Below are positions 1 through 8,781 of a DNA stretch of 64,000 bases, piece after piece (within the stretch, counting starts at the first letter, position 1; each line of letters starts with the position of its first letter). A program made the translations under genes and the position numbers. Location: contig NZ_PDOG01000001.1 in the NCBI RefSeq assembly GCF_003202205.1, positions 1,058,112-1,122,111 on the forward strand, given 5' to 3'. Source of the stretch: Halomonas sp. LBP4 (GTDB taxonomy: Bacteria > Pseudomonadota > Gammaproteobacteria > Pseudomonadales > Halomonadaceae). Under the pieces are notes generated by a model that had not been told where the DNA came from, searched no databases, and saw only the letters and a list, made by a program, of their open reading frames with translations.

Positions 1-1
1 T

Positions 2-460
2 CCGCCGGCCTACGACCTGGCCAACCTCTTTCCCAGCAGGATCAGTTTCAAGATGGGCGGGCTGATCACGGCGATCATTGCCTTCTTCATCGGCGCGCTG
101 TGGGTCTCGGTGATCAGCCAGATCGGCGTGCCCGGCTTCGTCAATGCCCTCGGCGCCATCATCGCCCCCTTCTACGGCATCATCGTGGTCGACTATTACC
201 TGGTGAGGCATCAGCAGCTGGATATCCAGCAGATGTTCTCCTCGGCCCCCGACAGTGCCTATTACTACGTCAAGGGCTGGAACCACAAGGCCCTGATGGC
301 GTTCGGGGGGGCCGCGCTGTTCTCGATCTCCTCGGTGTGGGTCCCGGCCCTGGCGGCGCTGAACGGCTATGCCTGGCTGATCGGCGCCGGGCTCGGCGGC
401 CTGTTCTACTACTTCCTGATGCGCAACCACAAGGTCATGATTGCCCCGACCCGGCCGTAA
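2..460 (+). CDS. NCS1 family nucleobase/allantoin permease, C-terminal part (5' end outside window)
   Basis: The reading frame is open from the window edge and ends at 460, so only the last 152 residues are seen. Four or more hydrophobic segments are visible, and the stretch with IVVDYYLVR and DSAYYYVKGWN is typical of the end of NCS1 cation:nucleobase symporters (uracil, cytosine, allantoin or hydantoin carriers of the inner membrane). An internal ATG at 53 lies inside the family-conserved region and is not the true start. The urate-degradation genes at 18-20 kb make a purine or ureide substrate plausible, but specificity residues lie upstream of the window. A truncated paralogue of the same region is found at 11523-11792. 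Confidence 0.85.
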   Translation, partial: PPAYDLANLFPSRISFKMGGLITAIIAFFIGALWVSVISQIGVPGFVNALGAIIAPFYGIIVVDYYLVRHQQLDIQQMFSSAPDSAYYYVKGWNHKALMAFGGAALFSISSVWVPALAALNGYAWLIGAGLGGLFYYFLMRNHKVMIAPTRP

Positions 461-481
461 GCGCGCTCCTGCCCCTTGGCC

Positions 482-517
482 GCGACACCCCCGAGCCGGC
501 TGGCCCGGGGGTGTCGC
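482..517. terminator. Hairpin terminator between convergent genes
   Basis: A 12-bp perfect stem (482-493 with 506-517) closes a 12-nt loop. It lies 21 bases after the permease stop and 22 bases before the stop of the convergent gene at 539-1117. No U-tract follows, so it would work as a bidirectional GC hairpin if it is a terminator. Confidence 0.5.
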
Positions 518-538
518 CCGGGAAGCGGACGGAAACGG

Positions 539-1117
539 CTACGGTTCCAGTGAGTTCAGTACCCGCAGGGCACAGCACGCATGCAGTCCCAGCAGGACGA
601 CGGTGGTCGGCAGGTACACGAACAGCCAACCCGCATACTCCTGCCGGTAGAGAATGATCGACGGAAACACCACCACCAGCAGATAGAAGACGCCCCAGAA
701 GCCATGGGCCGCGTGGGCGTGGTAGCGCCGGAACCAGTCCGGCCAGCCGCCGGCGATATGGAACAACTCGCCTCGATCACCGGCGGCACGGTTGAGGACC
801 CGCTCCAGCGCTTGCATGCGCTGCAGATGGAAGAAGAAGATCGACTGCTTGAGCAGGTCGAAGAACATCACCAGCACGATCACCAGCAGCAGGACGAGGA
901 AGCCGACCGGGGTCACCGGCTGCTGAAGCTGGGCATCCAGTTCGAACAGGCGCGCCAGGGGATCCCACGCCAACAGGGCCCCGATGGAGCCGAACAGGCG
1001 GATATCCCCCAGCGAACGGTGGATATAGTCGTTGCAGACCTCACTGAGCCGCACGTACTCCTCATAGACCCGGCCCAGGGTGATCTCTTCCGGTGCGTCA
1101 TCTGGCGGTAGGGGCAC
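539..1117 (-). CDS. Hypothetical multi-pass membrane protein (192 aa)
   Basis: I do not recognise this family. The protein has a charged, soluble-looking N-terminus (about 35 residues) and then three or four hydrophobic segments at roughly residues 40-52, 70-90, 140-158 and 163-183. The second segment is strongly hydrophobic (LVLLLVIVLVMFF). A histidine/tryptophan-rich loop (about 118-140) separates the halves. The start is a GTG at 1117 preceded by a G-rich run, so it is uncertain; no good downstream alternative is seen. It converges on the NCS1 permease gene and has no obvious partner. Codon use matches the high-GC neighbours, which supports a real gene. Confidence 0.6.
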   Translation of the reverse strand: MPLPPDDAPEEITLGRVYEEYVRLSEVCNDYIHRSLGDIRLFGSIGALLAWDPLARLFELDAQLQQPVTPVGFLVLLLVIVLVMFFDLLKQSIFFFHLQRMQALERVLNRAAGDRGELFHIAGGWPDWFRRYHAHAAHGFWGVFYLLVVVFPSIILYRQEYAGWLFVYLPTTVVLLGLHACCALRVLNSLEP

Positions 1118-1151
1118 GGCAGTACCCCCCCGAGAGGCTCGACCAATGATC

Positions 1152-1305
1152 TCAGTATGGCGTGGCCGGGAGGGCTTGCCAGCGCCGCGCCCTCAGGCGC
1201 CGAAGATGCTTGTGCAGACCGGGCGCCTCTTCCTCTTCCTCGACGCTCGAGAGCGACGCCTCGCTGGCCTTGAAGTGGCGGTGCACGCAAGCGGCGCCGA
1301 CTGGC
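1152..1305 (-). pseudogene. Remnant of a GntR/FCD regulator (C-terminal tail only)
   Basis: On the minus strand the frame ending at the stop at 1152 contains, around 1205-1281, a stretch reading RHFKASEASLSSVEEEEEAP. This aligns almost residue for residue with the end of the intact GntR protein encoded at 17258-17992 (RHLKAIEASLSIVEEEDEAP). Upstream of about 1281 the similarity stops abruptly and the frame closes at a TGA near 1350. There is no DNA-binding domain and no start codon in context. The fragment is the end of a deleted regulator gene, probably a paralogue of the one in the purine module. Confidence 0.75.
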
Positions 1306-1365
1306 CAGCAGTCAGTGCAGTCGGAATCAGCCGTTGCGGAGCGGCGACAGGTTCAGAACGGCTGC

Positions 1366-1375
1366 CTGTATACAG
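1366..1375. promoter_or_regulatory. Perfect palindrome CTGTATACAG, candidate GntR operator
   Basis: A 10-bp perfect palindrome with the GTATAC core that recurs at 1426, 13979, 14024, 18028 and 19825. It lies about 85 bases upstream (minus strand) of the point where similarity to the regulator begins, consistent with an operator kept when the gene body was deleted. FCD-type GntR proteins commonly bind TNGTNNACNA-like palindromes. Confidence 0.45.
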
Positions 1376-1425
1376 TAAATTAGGCAATATACGACATATG
1401 CCATGCAGAGAAGCACCCACTTATT

Positions 1426-1431
1426 GTATAC
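1426..1431. promoter_or_regulatory. GTATAC half of a second candidate GntR operator (TTGTATACTTAA context)
   Basis: Second GTATAC hexamer, 58 bases from the one at 1368-1373, in AT-rich DNA upstream of the regulator stub. Paired GTATAC sites also precede the TRAP operon (45 bases apart). Assignment rests on motif recurrence only. Confidence 0.35.
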
Positions 1432-1665
1432 TTAAATGAGCTGCGACAACAATCAACAACATGTCACACCTCATTGTTTATAAAAGGCTTTTTGTCGACA
1501 TGGTAGAAACAAAACCTTGCAAGCATGAATCCCATTGTCTATCCTGTACACGTATCAAAAGATCATTGTTCACAAAACAAAGGATCAAGAGATCGCCACC
1601 GATGTCTTCGCCAGCTCCCTTCTCCTATACGGCAGACTGCCTGACCAGGCTGGCAGGGAGACACC

Positions 1666-1860
1666 ATGGCATGGAGTTCTCCTCACCGTGACCACGGCGA
1701 GTGTCCCGCGTGCGGCACGTCATCCGTCACCGCCGGATATTCCAATGAGATCATCGGATCCTCGAGAGAAGCAGAGGTAATCATGATGGATAGCCCGAGT
1801 CGAACCTGTTTAATGCCAACAAGCATCCATGAAAGTAAACTCGCAGACTGCCCCCCATAA
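1666..1860 (+). CDS. Doubtful small ORF (64 aa) with a CxxC motif
   Basis: The ATG at 1666 is preceded at good spacing by AGGGAGA, a convincing ribosome-binding site. The product begins with a CPAC motif near residue 14 and has no similarity I recognise. GC content drops within the frame, so this could be the 5' end of a gene cut by the AT-rich segment rather than a complete gene. It may also be chance. Confidence 0.25.
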   Translation: MAWSSPHRDHGECPACGTSSVTAGYSNEIIGSSREAEVIMMDSPSRTCLMPTSIHESKLADCPP

Positions 1861-1903
1861 TAGCCCTCATCGAGCAGCAACTGGCTGCATAGAATCGGCT
1901 AAA

Positions 1904-2164
1904 TCAAAAAAGCGAAAAATCGCCAAGATTGGTTTCGTCAAACATGACGGAGGCACCTTCTGCTGGGCGACACTGGGAACCAACAAGCACAACAGGAGCT
2001 TCACACTCTCGACATCCATCGCTTAGAGGCACAGCCAACTTTTCATGAGTCACTTTCACTTTGGCGACCATAGTCAGCCAAGGTTTATTTGGTGTGCCCG
2101 TAATATAAACGAAATTCCCAACCCCCTTCTGGCACCATTCAACGCGTAGAACTGGCCCTATCAA
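1904..2164 (-). CDS. Doubtful ORF (up to 86 aa), unrecognised
   Basis: The frame is open from a TTG at 2164 (bounded upstream by TGA) to 1904. The translation has a protein-like mix, with two cysteines spaced CREC in the middle, but no family is recognised and no good ribosome-binding site is seen. It lies in the AT-rich boundary region, where stop codons are expected to be frequent. It could be the end of a decayed gene. Confidence 0.2.
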   Translation of the reverse strand: MIGPVLRVEWCQKGVGNFVYITGTPNKPWLTMVAKVKVTHEKLAVPLSDGCRECEAPVVLVGSQCRPAEGASVMFDETNLGDFSLF

Positions 2165-2314
2165 ACACCAAGATTTTCAACCTATATTCTAAAAACAATC
2201 AGACAACCACCACCCCCCATACCCTGGCCATCAACACTCGACGACAGCAAAGAGGAAGAGTAAGCAAAACAATAAACTGCAACCCGAAAAAGACAAAAGA
2301 GTCAAGGAGAAAAA

Positions 2315-3889
2315 ATGAACAAAATCAACAAGTATCTGGTACTACCCATAATCACCAGCAGCACATTATTTACAACGGTTCAGGCCAACACCATTACATG
2401 GTCTGACACCTCTGACATCTACTCCATGGACCCACACGGACAGGCTATCAGTCCGACCCTAGCATTCCTGCATCATATCTACGAACCTCTAGTTCGATAC
2501 AACAAGGAACTTGAGATCGAACCCTCTCTGGCGACAGACTGGGAGGTGGTTCGCCCGGACCTGTGGCGTTTCACATTGCGCGAAGGTGTCACCTACCACA
2601 ATGGAAATAGCTTTGATGCCGACGATGTCGTTGCATCACTCAAGCGAGCCATCCACCCAGACTCTCCCTTAAGAGGCAACCTTCCCGCCGTCTCCGATGT
2701 CAGGAAGGTAAACAGCCACACTGTTGAAATTGAGCTGAATGGCAGCTACCCCCTTCTGCTGAACGACTTGACCAATGTCTACATTCTCGACAAGGACTGG
2801 ATGACCGAGCATGGAGCCCTTGACCCCGTAGACCCGACCAAGGGGGACAGGAGCTACAGTACGACAAACACCAACGGCACCGGCCCCTTCGTTCTCGAGT
2901 CACGTAGACCGGATGCGGAAACCATACTCACCATCAATGAGGACTGGTGGGACGATGCTCAGCATAACCTGACCCGAATCGAGTTCACCCCCATCTCGTC
3001 AGATGCAACACGCGTTTCAGCTTTGCTTTCTGGGCAGATCGACATGATGCTGAGTGTTCCACTCCAGGATGTCTCGAGACTGGAGAGCTCCCAAGGTTAT
3101 CAAGTTCATGAGATTGCCGGACTCCGCACCATCATGCTGGCTCTCAATCAATCGGCGGATAGGCTTGGCCAGAATGGCCTGGACAGTAACCCCCTACAAG
3201 ACCTGAGAGTCCGCAAGGCGCTCTACCAGGCCATCGACATGGACCTGATTCGTGACAGGCTGATGCGTGGAAAGTCACGTAACACGGCCTTGCCCGTCGC
3301 TCCAGCCGTACCGGGCTACGATGCATCACTTGACGAGCGCTTCCCTCATGATCCGGATGCTGCCCAGCAGCTGCTCACTGAAGCCGGCTACCCGGACGGG
3401 TTCACTGTCGGACTTGACTGTCCCAATGACCGATACGTGAGGGATGAGGAAATCTGCCAGGCGATAGCCGCCATGTGGGCGAGGGTTGGCGTCAATGCCA
3501 GGGTCAATGCACGCAACTCGAGCAACCATTGGCAGGAGGCGCTTAACGGTGGATCTGATATCTGGATGTTTGGCTGGGCGACCCTGCCGATGCTCGACTC
3601 CTTCAGCATCCTTTCTCAGGTCATCTCCAGCCCCAACAACAACTACGGCGCCTGGAACCCGGGAAACTATCAGAATGATGAGGTCAACTCCCTCATCGAG
3701 AAAATCGCGGTCGCCCAGGATGAAGAAGAGCGACTTGCGATGATTGCCAGAGCGTTCGAGCTTTCCAAGGCCGATATACCGTTGATTCCTCTCCATCAGC
3801 AACCGCTGATCTGGGCCACCAAGGACAATATCAATGTACCGCAGACGCCGGACAACAAGGTCAGGCTCTGGTACGCAACCGTCGAGTGA
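2315..3889 (+). CDS. ABC transporter substrate-binding protein, family 5 (dipeptide/oligopeptide type)
   Basis: A periplasmic solute-binding protein of 524 residues, the usual length for SBP family 5 (DppA/OppA/NikA group). It has a signal peptide of about 24 residues ending VQA, then the family pattern of a mature start with a Ser-Met-Asp-Pro-His segment and repeated DPD-AQQLL-EAGYPDGF elements near residues 350-365. A strong AAGGAG site precedes the ATG. It is the first gene of a six- to eight-gene co-directional run that goes on with two permeases, two ATPases, a flavin-binding protein and two amidohydrolases. The ligand is unknown. The downstream amidohydrolases suggest a small amide or cyclic N-compound rather than a peptide. 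GC is lower than in later genes of the cassette. Confidence 0.9.
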   Translation: MNKINKYLVLPIITSSTLFTTVQANTITWSDTSDIYSMDPHGQAISPTLAFLHHIYEPLVRYNKELEIEPSLATDWEVVRPDLWRFTLREGVTYHNGNSFDADDVVASLKRAIHPDSPLRGNLPAVSDVRKVNSHTVEIELNGSYPLLLNDLTNVYILDKDWMTEHGALDPVDPTKGDRSYSTTNTNGTGPFVLESRRPDAETILTINEDWWDDAQHNLTRIEFTPISSDATRVSALLSGQIDMMLSVPLQDVSRLESSQGYQVHEIAGLRTIMLALNQSADRLGQNGLDSNPLQDLRVRKALYQAIDMDLIRDRLMRGKSRNTALPVAPAVPGYDASLDERFPHDPDAAQQLLTEAGYPDGFTVGLDCPNDRYVRDEEICQAIAAMWARVGVNARVNARNSSNHWQEALNGGSDIWMFGWATLPMLDSFSILSQVISSPNNNYGAWNPGNYQNDEVNSLIEKIAVAQDEEERLAMIARAFELSKADIPLIPLHQQPLIWATKDNINVPQTPDNKVRLWYATVE

Positions 3890-3973
3890 TCTTCGGGTAT
3901 TCGTCAATGAGTGGTAGCCATTGCTGGCTGCCACCACTCAGACTCTGACCTGGCAACGGTAAAGGGCATAACA

Positions 3974-4963
3974 ATGATTGCATTTCTAATACGCCGACTC
4001 CTGCAAGGATCGATGGTAATGTTAGCCGTCGCCTTTATTGCCTTTTCGATGTTCAGCTTCGTTGGTGACCCCGTCACCAACATGCTCCCCCAGGATGCGA
4101 CCCTGGAACAGCGCACAGCACTTCAGGAGCGACTCGGCCTGAATGAATCGCTACCCGTACAGTTCGGGAAATTCGTCACGAATGCGGTCCAGGGAAACTT
4201 CGGCATTTCCTATCGTAACCAGAGGCTAGTATCGGACCTCATCGCCGAGCGGTTTCCCGCCACGATGGAGCTGGTGTTTGCTGCAGTGGTCATGTCGCTT
4301 GTCATCGGCATCCCAATGGGGGTCTATACGGCTCTCAAACGAGATAGCTGGCTTAGCCATCTGTTACAAGCACTCTCCTTGACGGGTATATCCGTGCCTA
4401 CCTTCGTGACCGGCATCCTGCTGATTCTGGTGTTTTCGGTATGGCTGAACTGGCTTCCCTCCTTTGGACGCGGGGAAGTGGTAGAGCTTGGCTGGTGGAG
4501 TACTGGCCTGTTGACGGTCAGTGGTATCAAGGCAATGATCATGCCGGTCATCACACTATCACTCTTCCAGATAACATTGATCATGCGCCTAGTGAGAGCC
4601 GAAATGCTGGAGGTGCTAAAGACCGACTATATCCGCTTTGCCAGAGCACGCGGATTGACAAATCGTGTCGTCAATTTCAGCCATGCGCTGAGAAACACCC
4701 TGATGCCTGTCATCACCATTACCGGGTTGCAGATCGGTGCCTTGATCGCCTTTGCCATCATCACCGAGACCGTCTTTCAGTGGCCGGGGATGGGGCTGCT
4801 TTTCATGCAGGCCGTCAGCTTCGTCGATATCCCCGTCATGTCTGCCTACCTGGTCATGGTTTCGCTGATTTTTGTGGTGATCAATACCATCGTCGACATG
4901 CTGTATTTCGTGGTTGACCCGCGACTCCGTGTCGATACAGGACAGAACAAGGCTGGCGCCTGA
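3974..4963 (+). CDS. ABC transporter permease, DppB type
   Basis: An inner-membrane permease of 329 residues with an N-terminal membrane anchor (MIAFLIRRLLQG), a periplasmic segment with an LGLNESLPVQF motif, and a C-terminal block of about five membrane helices. The cytoplasmic EAA coupling loop is visible at DYIRFARARGL. The frame is open back to 3911, but the ATG at 3974 gives the canonical DppB N-terminus and has AAGGG at proper spacing, so it is chosen. It forms the membrane channel together with the next gene, which starts 12 bases after its stop. Confidence 0.9.
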   Translation: MIAFLIRRLLQGSMVMLAVAFIAFSMFSFVGDPVTNMLPQDATLEQRTALQERLGLNESLPVQFGKFVTNAVQGNFGISYRNQRLVSDLIAERFPATMELVFAAVVMSLVIGIPMGVYTALKRDSWLSHLLQALSLTGISVPTFVTGILLILVFSVWLNWLPSFGRGEVVELGWWSTGLLTVSGIKAMIMPVITLSLFQITLIMRLVRAEMLEVLKTDYIRFARARGLTNRVVNFSHALRNTLMPVITITGLQIGALIAFAIITETVFQWPGMGLLFMQAVSFVDIPVMSAYLVMVSLIFVVINTIVDMLYFVVDPRLRVDTGQNKAGA

Positions 4964-4974
4964 GGAGCTTATCC

Positions 4975-5910
4975 ATGAATTCCGAAACGCAAAGACTCAA
5001 CAGCGGCTGGCACCGGTTCATCGATAGCGACCTGCTCTATAGCTTTCGCCGCTCACCCGTCACTATCGTCGCCTCCGTCGTGGTATTTACCCTGATCCTT
5101 GCCGCGCTCCTGGCCCCTTGGATCGCACCACACGACCCCTTCGACGTCAGCACCTTGAGCCTACTCAACAGCGAGCTTCCGCCGGCATGGGTCGAGGGAG
5201 GGGATGCGACCTTCCTGCTCGGTACCGATGGACAGGGCCGAGATGTACTGTCGGCAATGCTCTACGGTGCACGTATCTCCATCCTGGTGGGCCTGTCGAG
5301 CGTGGCCTTCGCCATGGTACTGGGCGTGTGCCTTGGTCTGCTGGCCGCCTATGTCGGGGGAGCGGTCGATGCCACGATCATGCGTATTGCCGACATCATG
5401 ATCAGCTTCCCTCCGATCCTGGTGGCATTGCTGATCAACGGTGTCGCCAGAGGGATCCTGCCTCCGGAAATGCAGCATGATGCCGTCATCTTCGTGCTCA
5501 TCCTCGCCATCGGGCTGACCACCTGGGTTCAGTATGCACGTACCGTACGTGGCTCCACCATGGTCGAGAAGAATCGCGAATATGTGCTTGCCGCCCGGGT
5601 CATCGGCCTGCGCTCCCGCACGATCATGGCCAAGCACATCCTGCCCAATGTCATCGGTCCCATCCTGGTGGTGGCCACCGTCAATCTCGCGATTGCCATC
5701 CTCATCGAGGCGGCCTTGTCATTCCTGGGTGTCGGCATGCCCCCCACCGAGCCATCTCTCGGCACCCTGATCCGGATCGGCAACGAGTTCCTGTTCTCCG
5801 GTGTCTGGTGGGTGGTCATTTTCCCCTCCATCGTGCTGGTACTGCTCGTCCTGTCGGTGAACCTGCTGGGCGACTGGCTGCGCGATGCGCTCAACCCCAA
5901 ACTTCGCTGA
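4975..5910 (+). CDS. ABC transporter permease, DppC type
   Basis: The second permease subunit (311 residues). The layout is typical of DppC: an N-terminal cytoplasmic stretch, a first membrane helix at about residues 36-57, a periplasmic loop with the conserved LLGTDGQGRDVLS segment, then a five-helix core. The coupling-loop motif is at EYVLAARVIGLRSRTIM. GAGGAG lies upstream of the ATG. It should pair with the DppB-type subunit at 3974 and be powered by the two ATPases that follow. Confidence 0.9.
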   Translation: MNSETQRLNSGWHRFIDSDLLYSFRRSPVTIVASVVVFTLILAALLAPWIAPHDPFDVSTLSLLNSELPPAWVEGGDATFLLGTDGQGRDVLSAMLYGARISILVGLSSVAFAMVLGVCLGLLAAYVGGAVDATIMRIADIMISFPPILVALLINGVARGILPPEMQHDAVIFVLILAIGLTTWVQYARTVRGSTMVEKNREYVLAARVIGLRSRTIMAKHILPNVIGPILVVATVNLAIAILIEAALSFLGVGMPPTEPSLGTLIRIGNEFLFSGVWWVVIFPSIVLVLLVLSVNLLGDWLRDALNPKLR

Positions 5911-5921
5911 GGGTAACGTTC

Positions 5922-6980
5922 ATGACTGCACAAGAGGCAACCCCCCCGGTCCTGGATATCCGTGATCTACACATCGAGTTCGATACGCGACGCGGGGTTC
6001 TGAAAGCCATTGATGGCGTCTCCATGCAGATAGCGCCGGGAGAAATCCTCGGTGTCGTGGGCGAATCGGGAGCCGGCAAGTCATTGACCGGAACCGCGAT
6101 CACGGGCCTGCTGGAGAAGCCTGGGCGCATCAGCACCGGAGAGATCCGGCTGGAAGGCAAGCGCATCGACAACCTCTCTCAGGAGCAGATGCGACGTCTG
6201 CGTGGCAGGGAGATCGGCGCGATATTCCAGGACCCGCTGACCAGCCTTAACCCCTTGTATACCATCGGGCACCAGCTCGTGGAGACGATTCGCACCCACC
6301 TGCCCATGAGTATGAAGGAAGCGCGTCAGCACGCCATACGCATGCTGGAAGAAGTCGGGCTTCCCGCCCCCGAGACGCGGATCGACCAGTATCCCCATCA
6401 GTTCTCTGGCGGCATGCGGCAGCGCGTGGTCATCGCCCTGGCCCTGTGCGTGGAACCGAGGCTGGTCATCGCCGACGAGCCGACCACGGCGCTGGATGTG
6501 TCGGTCCAGGCCCAGATCATTGCGGTACTCAAGCGACTCTGCAGAGAGAAAGGCACGGCGGTCATGCTGGTGACGCATGACATGGGCGTGATCGCCGAGG
6601 CAGCCGACCGCGTCGCCGTGATGTATGCCGGCCGCCTGGTGGAAGTCGGCCCCGTGGCCGATGTCGTCAAGCAGGCCAAGCACCCTTATACGCGGGGGTT
6701 GATGAACTCCATTCCCACCATCCTCAACGATGTCGATCGGCTGGAGCAGATCGAGGGCTCCATGCCAAGACTGGCGGCCATCCCGGACGGATGCGCCTTC
6801 AATCCACGCTGCCCCCATGTCCTCTCACGCTGCAGGACCGAGCGCCCGGACCTGATCGCCGTGGAGAACAGTGAAGCCGCCTGCTGGCTCGTCGAAAACC
6901 CGGTGATCCACGAGCGACACACGCCGGCCACCCCAACCACCGGCCCCGTGGCCGATCACTGCCGAGGAGCCAACGCATGA
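5922..6980 (+). CDS. ABC transporter ATP-binding protein, DppD type
   Basis: A cytoplasmic ATPase of 352 residues. Visible motifs are Walker A GESGAGKS, the signature FSGGMRQRV and Walker B LVIADEPTTALD. The C-terminal oligopeptide-transporter domain has a cysteine pattern (CAFNPRCPH ... CRTERPD) that in DppD/DppF relatives can bind an iron-sulfur cluster. The frame runs back to 5808, inside the preceding permease, but the ATG at 5922 with GAGGG upstream gives the normal family N-terminus. It overlaps the next ATPase gene by four bases (ATGA), indicating translational coupling. Confidence 0.92.
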   Translation: MTAQEATPPVLDIRDLHIEFDTRRGVLKAIDGVSMQIAPGEILGVVGESGAGKSLTGTAITGLLEKPGRISTGEIRLEGKRIDNLSQEQMRRLRGREIGAIFQDPLTSLNPLYTIGHQLVETIRTHLPMSMKEARQHAIRMLEEVGLPAPETRIDQYPHQFSGGMRQRVVIALALCVEPRLVIADEPTTALDVSVQAQIIAVLKRLCREKGTAVMLVTHDMGVIAEAADRVAVMYAGRLVEVGPVADVVKQAKHPYTRGLMNSIPTILNDVDRLEQIEGSMPRLAAIPDGCAFNPRCPHVLSRCRTERPDLIAVENSEAACWLVENPVIHERHTPATPTTGPVADHCRGANA

Positions 6981-8059
6981 ACATGACGCAGGAAATCTAC
7001 AGGGCCACGGGAACGCAGACTGACTCCCTGGAGGACGCATCCAGCAGGTCGACACAGGCTCCCATCTTCCGTATTACCGACCTGAAGCGACATTTCGATG
7101 TGTCCCCTCCCCTGCTCAACCGACTGCTCGAGCGCAAGGAAAGACAGGTGGTCAAGGCAGTGGACGGTGTCAGCTTCGATATCTATCGCGGCGAGACCTT
7201 CAGCCTGGTCGGGGAATCCGGTTGCGGCAAGTCCACCATCGCAAAGCTGGTAGTCGGGCTGAATGAAACCACCGAGGGCAGTATCGAGTTCGAGGGGAAG
7301 GATATCGCGACGCATAGCCGCCAGGACATGGATGCCGTCCGCCATCGCCTTCAGATGATCTTTCAGGATCCTTATGCCAGCCTCAATCCTCGGTGGCGGG
7401 TTCGGGATATCATCGCCGAGCCGCTCCACGTCTTCGGCCTGCTCGATGGCAAGAAGGTCATCGACGAGCGTGTGACGGCACTCCTGGAATGCGTGGGACT
7501 CAATTCCCAGGATGGGGAAAAGTATCCCCACGAATTCTCCGGTGGCCAGCGCCAGCGCATCTCCATCGCAAGGGCCCTCGCCAGCAATCCGGAGTTCATC
7601 GTCTGTGACGAGCCCACATCGGCGCTCGATGTTTCCGTGCAGGCCCAGATCCTCAACCTGATGAAGGACCTGCAGCGCGAATTTTCGCTAACATACCTGT
7701 TCATCAGCCATGACCTGTCGGTGGTCTACCACATCTCCGATCGGATCGGCGTCATGTACCTGGGGCGGCTGGTGGAAGTCGGCACCAAGCATGAGCTCTT
7801 TCGACGCCCCCAACATCCTTACACCCGCATGCTGCTCGACTCCATTCCCGACCTGGAGATGACCGGGCGCGCCCGCACCCCGGTCGGCGGCGAGGTGCCG
7901 AGCCCGCTCGCTCCCCCGAGCGGCTGCGCCTTTCATCCCCGCTGTCCCCACGCCAACGAGCGCTGCAAACGGGAACAGCCCAGTCCGATCCACAATGTCG
8001 CGCACGGCTTCGTCGCCTGTCATGCCGTTGAGGAAGGCCGACTCATCACCAAGGCCTGA
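6977..8059 (+). CDS. ABC transporter ATP-binding protein, DppF type
   Basis: The second ATPase of the importer (360 residues). Motifs are Walker [10 protein letters not shown], signature FSGGQRQRI, Walker [13 protein letters not shown] and a C-terminal [11 protein letters not shown] cysteine segment. It has an unusually long N-terminal lead of about 28 residues before the nucleotide-binding domain. The start overlaps the stop of the upstream gene; a second ATG two codons later (6983) is also possible. With the genes at 2315, 3974, 4975 and 5922 it completes a full SBP-permease-permease-ATPase-ATPase importer. Confidence 0.92.
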   Translation: MNMTQEIYRATGTQTDSLEDASSRSTQAPIFRITDLKRHFDVSPPLLNRLLERKERQVVKAVDGVSFDIYRGETFSLVGESGCGKSTIAKLVVGLNETTEGSIEFEGKDIATHSRQDMDAVRHRLQMIFQDPYASLNPRWRVRDIIAEPLHVFGLLDGKKVIDERVTALLECVGLNSQDGEKYPHEFSGGQRQRISIARALASNPEFIVCDEPTSALDVSVQAQILNLMKDLQREFSLTYLFISHDLSVVYHISDRIGVMYLGRLVEVGTKHELFRRPQHPYTRMLLDSIPDLEMTGRARTPVGGEVPSPLAPPSGCAFHPRCPHANERCKREQPSPIHNVAHGFVACHAVEEGRLITKA

Positions 8060-8092
8060 GACAGCCACCTCGAGACAACTCAAGGAATCCCA

Positions 8093-8764
8093 ATGGAATT
8101 CGACTTCAGCCAATTGAGCAAGAAGGAGCGCTACAAGCTCCTGGTCAGCTTCGTCGTCCCCAGGCCCATCGCCCTGGTGACCACCACCGATCGAGCAGGC
8201 ATCTCGAATGCCGGCCCGATGAGCTTCTTCAACGTCTTCGGCGACGACCCCCCGATCCTGATCCTGGGTATCCAGCACCGTCCGGACGGGCGCTACAAGG
8301 ACACCACCCGGAACATCCACGACACTGGTGAGTTCGTGGTCAACCTGGTCAATGAGCACATCGCTCACCCGATGATCACCACCTCCCTGGACTTTCCTCC
8401 CGAGGAGAACGAGGTGTCCGCCGCGGGCTTGACCCTGACACCCAGCCGCACACTGTGTACCGGCCGCATCCTCGAAGCGCCGGTGGCAATGGAGTGTCGC
8501 AAGACCGAATCGCTGGAATACCCCAATCGCTCGGTGATCGTCGGCGAGGTGCTGCACATGCACGTCCAGGATGAGTATATCGACCCCCAGACCCTCAGGG
8601 TTCGTCCCGAGGCCTATCATCCTCTGGCCCGACTCCACGCCGACGCCTACCTGCTTGCCCAGGCCCAGTTCGAGTTGCCACGCCCGAGCCTCGAGGCATT
8701 TCTGGCCTCCCGCGAGCGGGAAGCCTGCGAAGACACGCTGTCCGTGGACGACGGCATCAACTGA
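8093..8764 (+). CDS. Flavin reductase-like (DIM6/NtaB family) protein
   Basis: A 223-residue protein with the flavin reductase-like FMN-binding split-barrel fold. The N-terminal PRPIALVTTTDRAG segment followed by NAGPMSFFNVF is the hallmark of the DIM6/NtaB-type subgroup. Family members bind FMN and either supply reduced flavin to a monooxygenase or act on small aromatic or heterocyclic substrates. No partner monooxygenase is encoded in the cassette, so its role here may be direct. It starts 33 bases after the importer and 17 bases before an amidohydrolase gene, in the same direction, so it is very likely co-transcribed. CAAGGA precedes the start. Confidence 0.8.
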   Translation: MEFDFSQLSKKERYKLLVSFVVPRPIALVTTTDRAGISNAGPMSFFNVFGDDPPILILGIQHRPDGRYKDTTRNIHDTGEFVVNLVNEHIAHPMITTSLDFPPEENEVSAAGLTLTPSRTLCTGRILEAPVAMECRKTESLEYPNRSVIVGEVLHMHVQDEYIDPQTLRVRPEAYHPLARLHADAYLLAQAQFELPRPSLEAFLASREREACEDTLSVDDGIN

Positions 8765-8781
8765 TTGGCAGGGAGACGGTC

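Larger units (their letters stand above)
1310..2314. other. Gene-poor, AT-rich stretch at the left edge of the catabolic cassette
   Basis: About 1 kb with clearly lower GC than either flank and no recognisable intact gene. It holds the two GTATAC sites, two doubtful small reading frames (1666-1860 plus, 1904-2164 minus) and the leader of the ABC operon at 2315. The composition shift, together with the regulator stub to the left and the NCS1 stub to the right of the cassette, suggests a recombination or transfer boundary. I see no transposase, integrase or tRNA here. Confidence 0.55.

Noticed and set aside
1461..1691. A 76-residue plus-strand frame in the AT-rich region.
   Set aside because: No ribosome-binding site, erratic composition and no recognisable protein features; it spans a GC shift.
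1786..1806. On the minus strand GGTTCGACTC looks like a tRNA T-arm.
   Set aside because: The flanking bases cannot form the T-stem or an acceptor stem, and no D-arm or anticodon arm is present.
6256..6261. GTATAC inside the DppD-type gene, and similar hits in other coding regions.
   Set aside because: These are within codons for conserved residues and lack promoter context, so they are treated as chance and not as operators.
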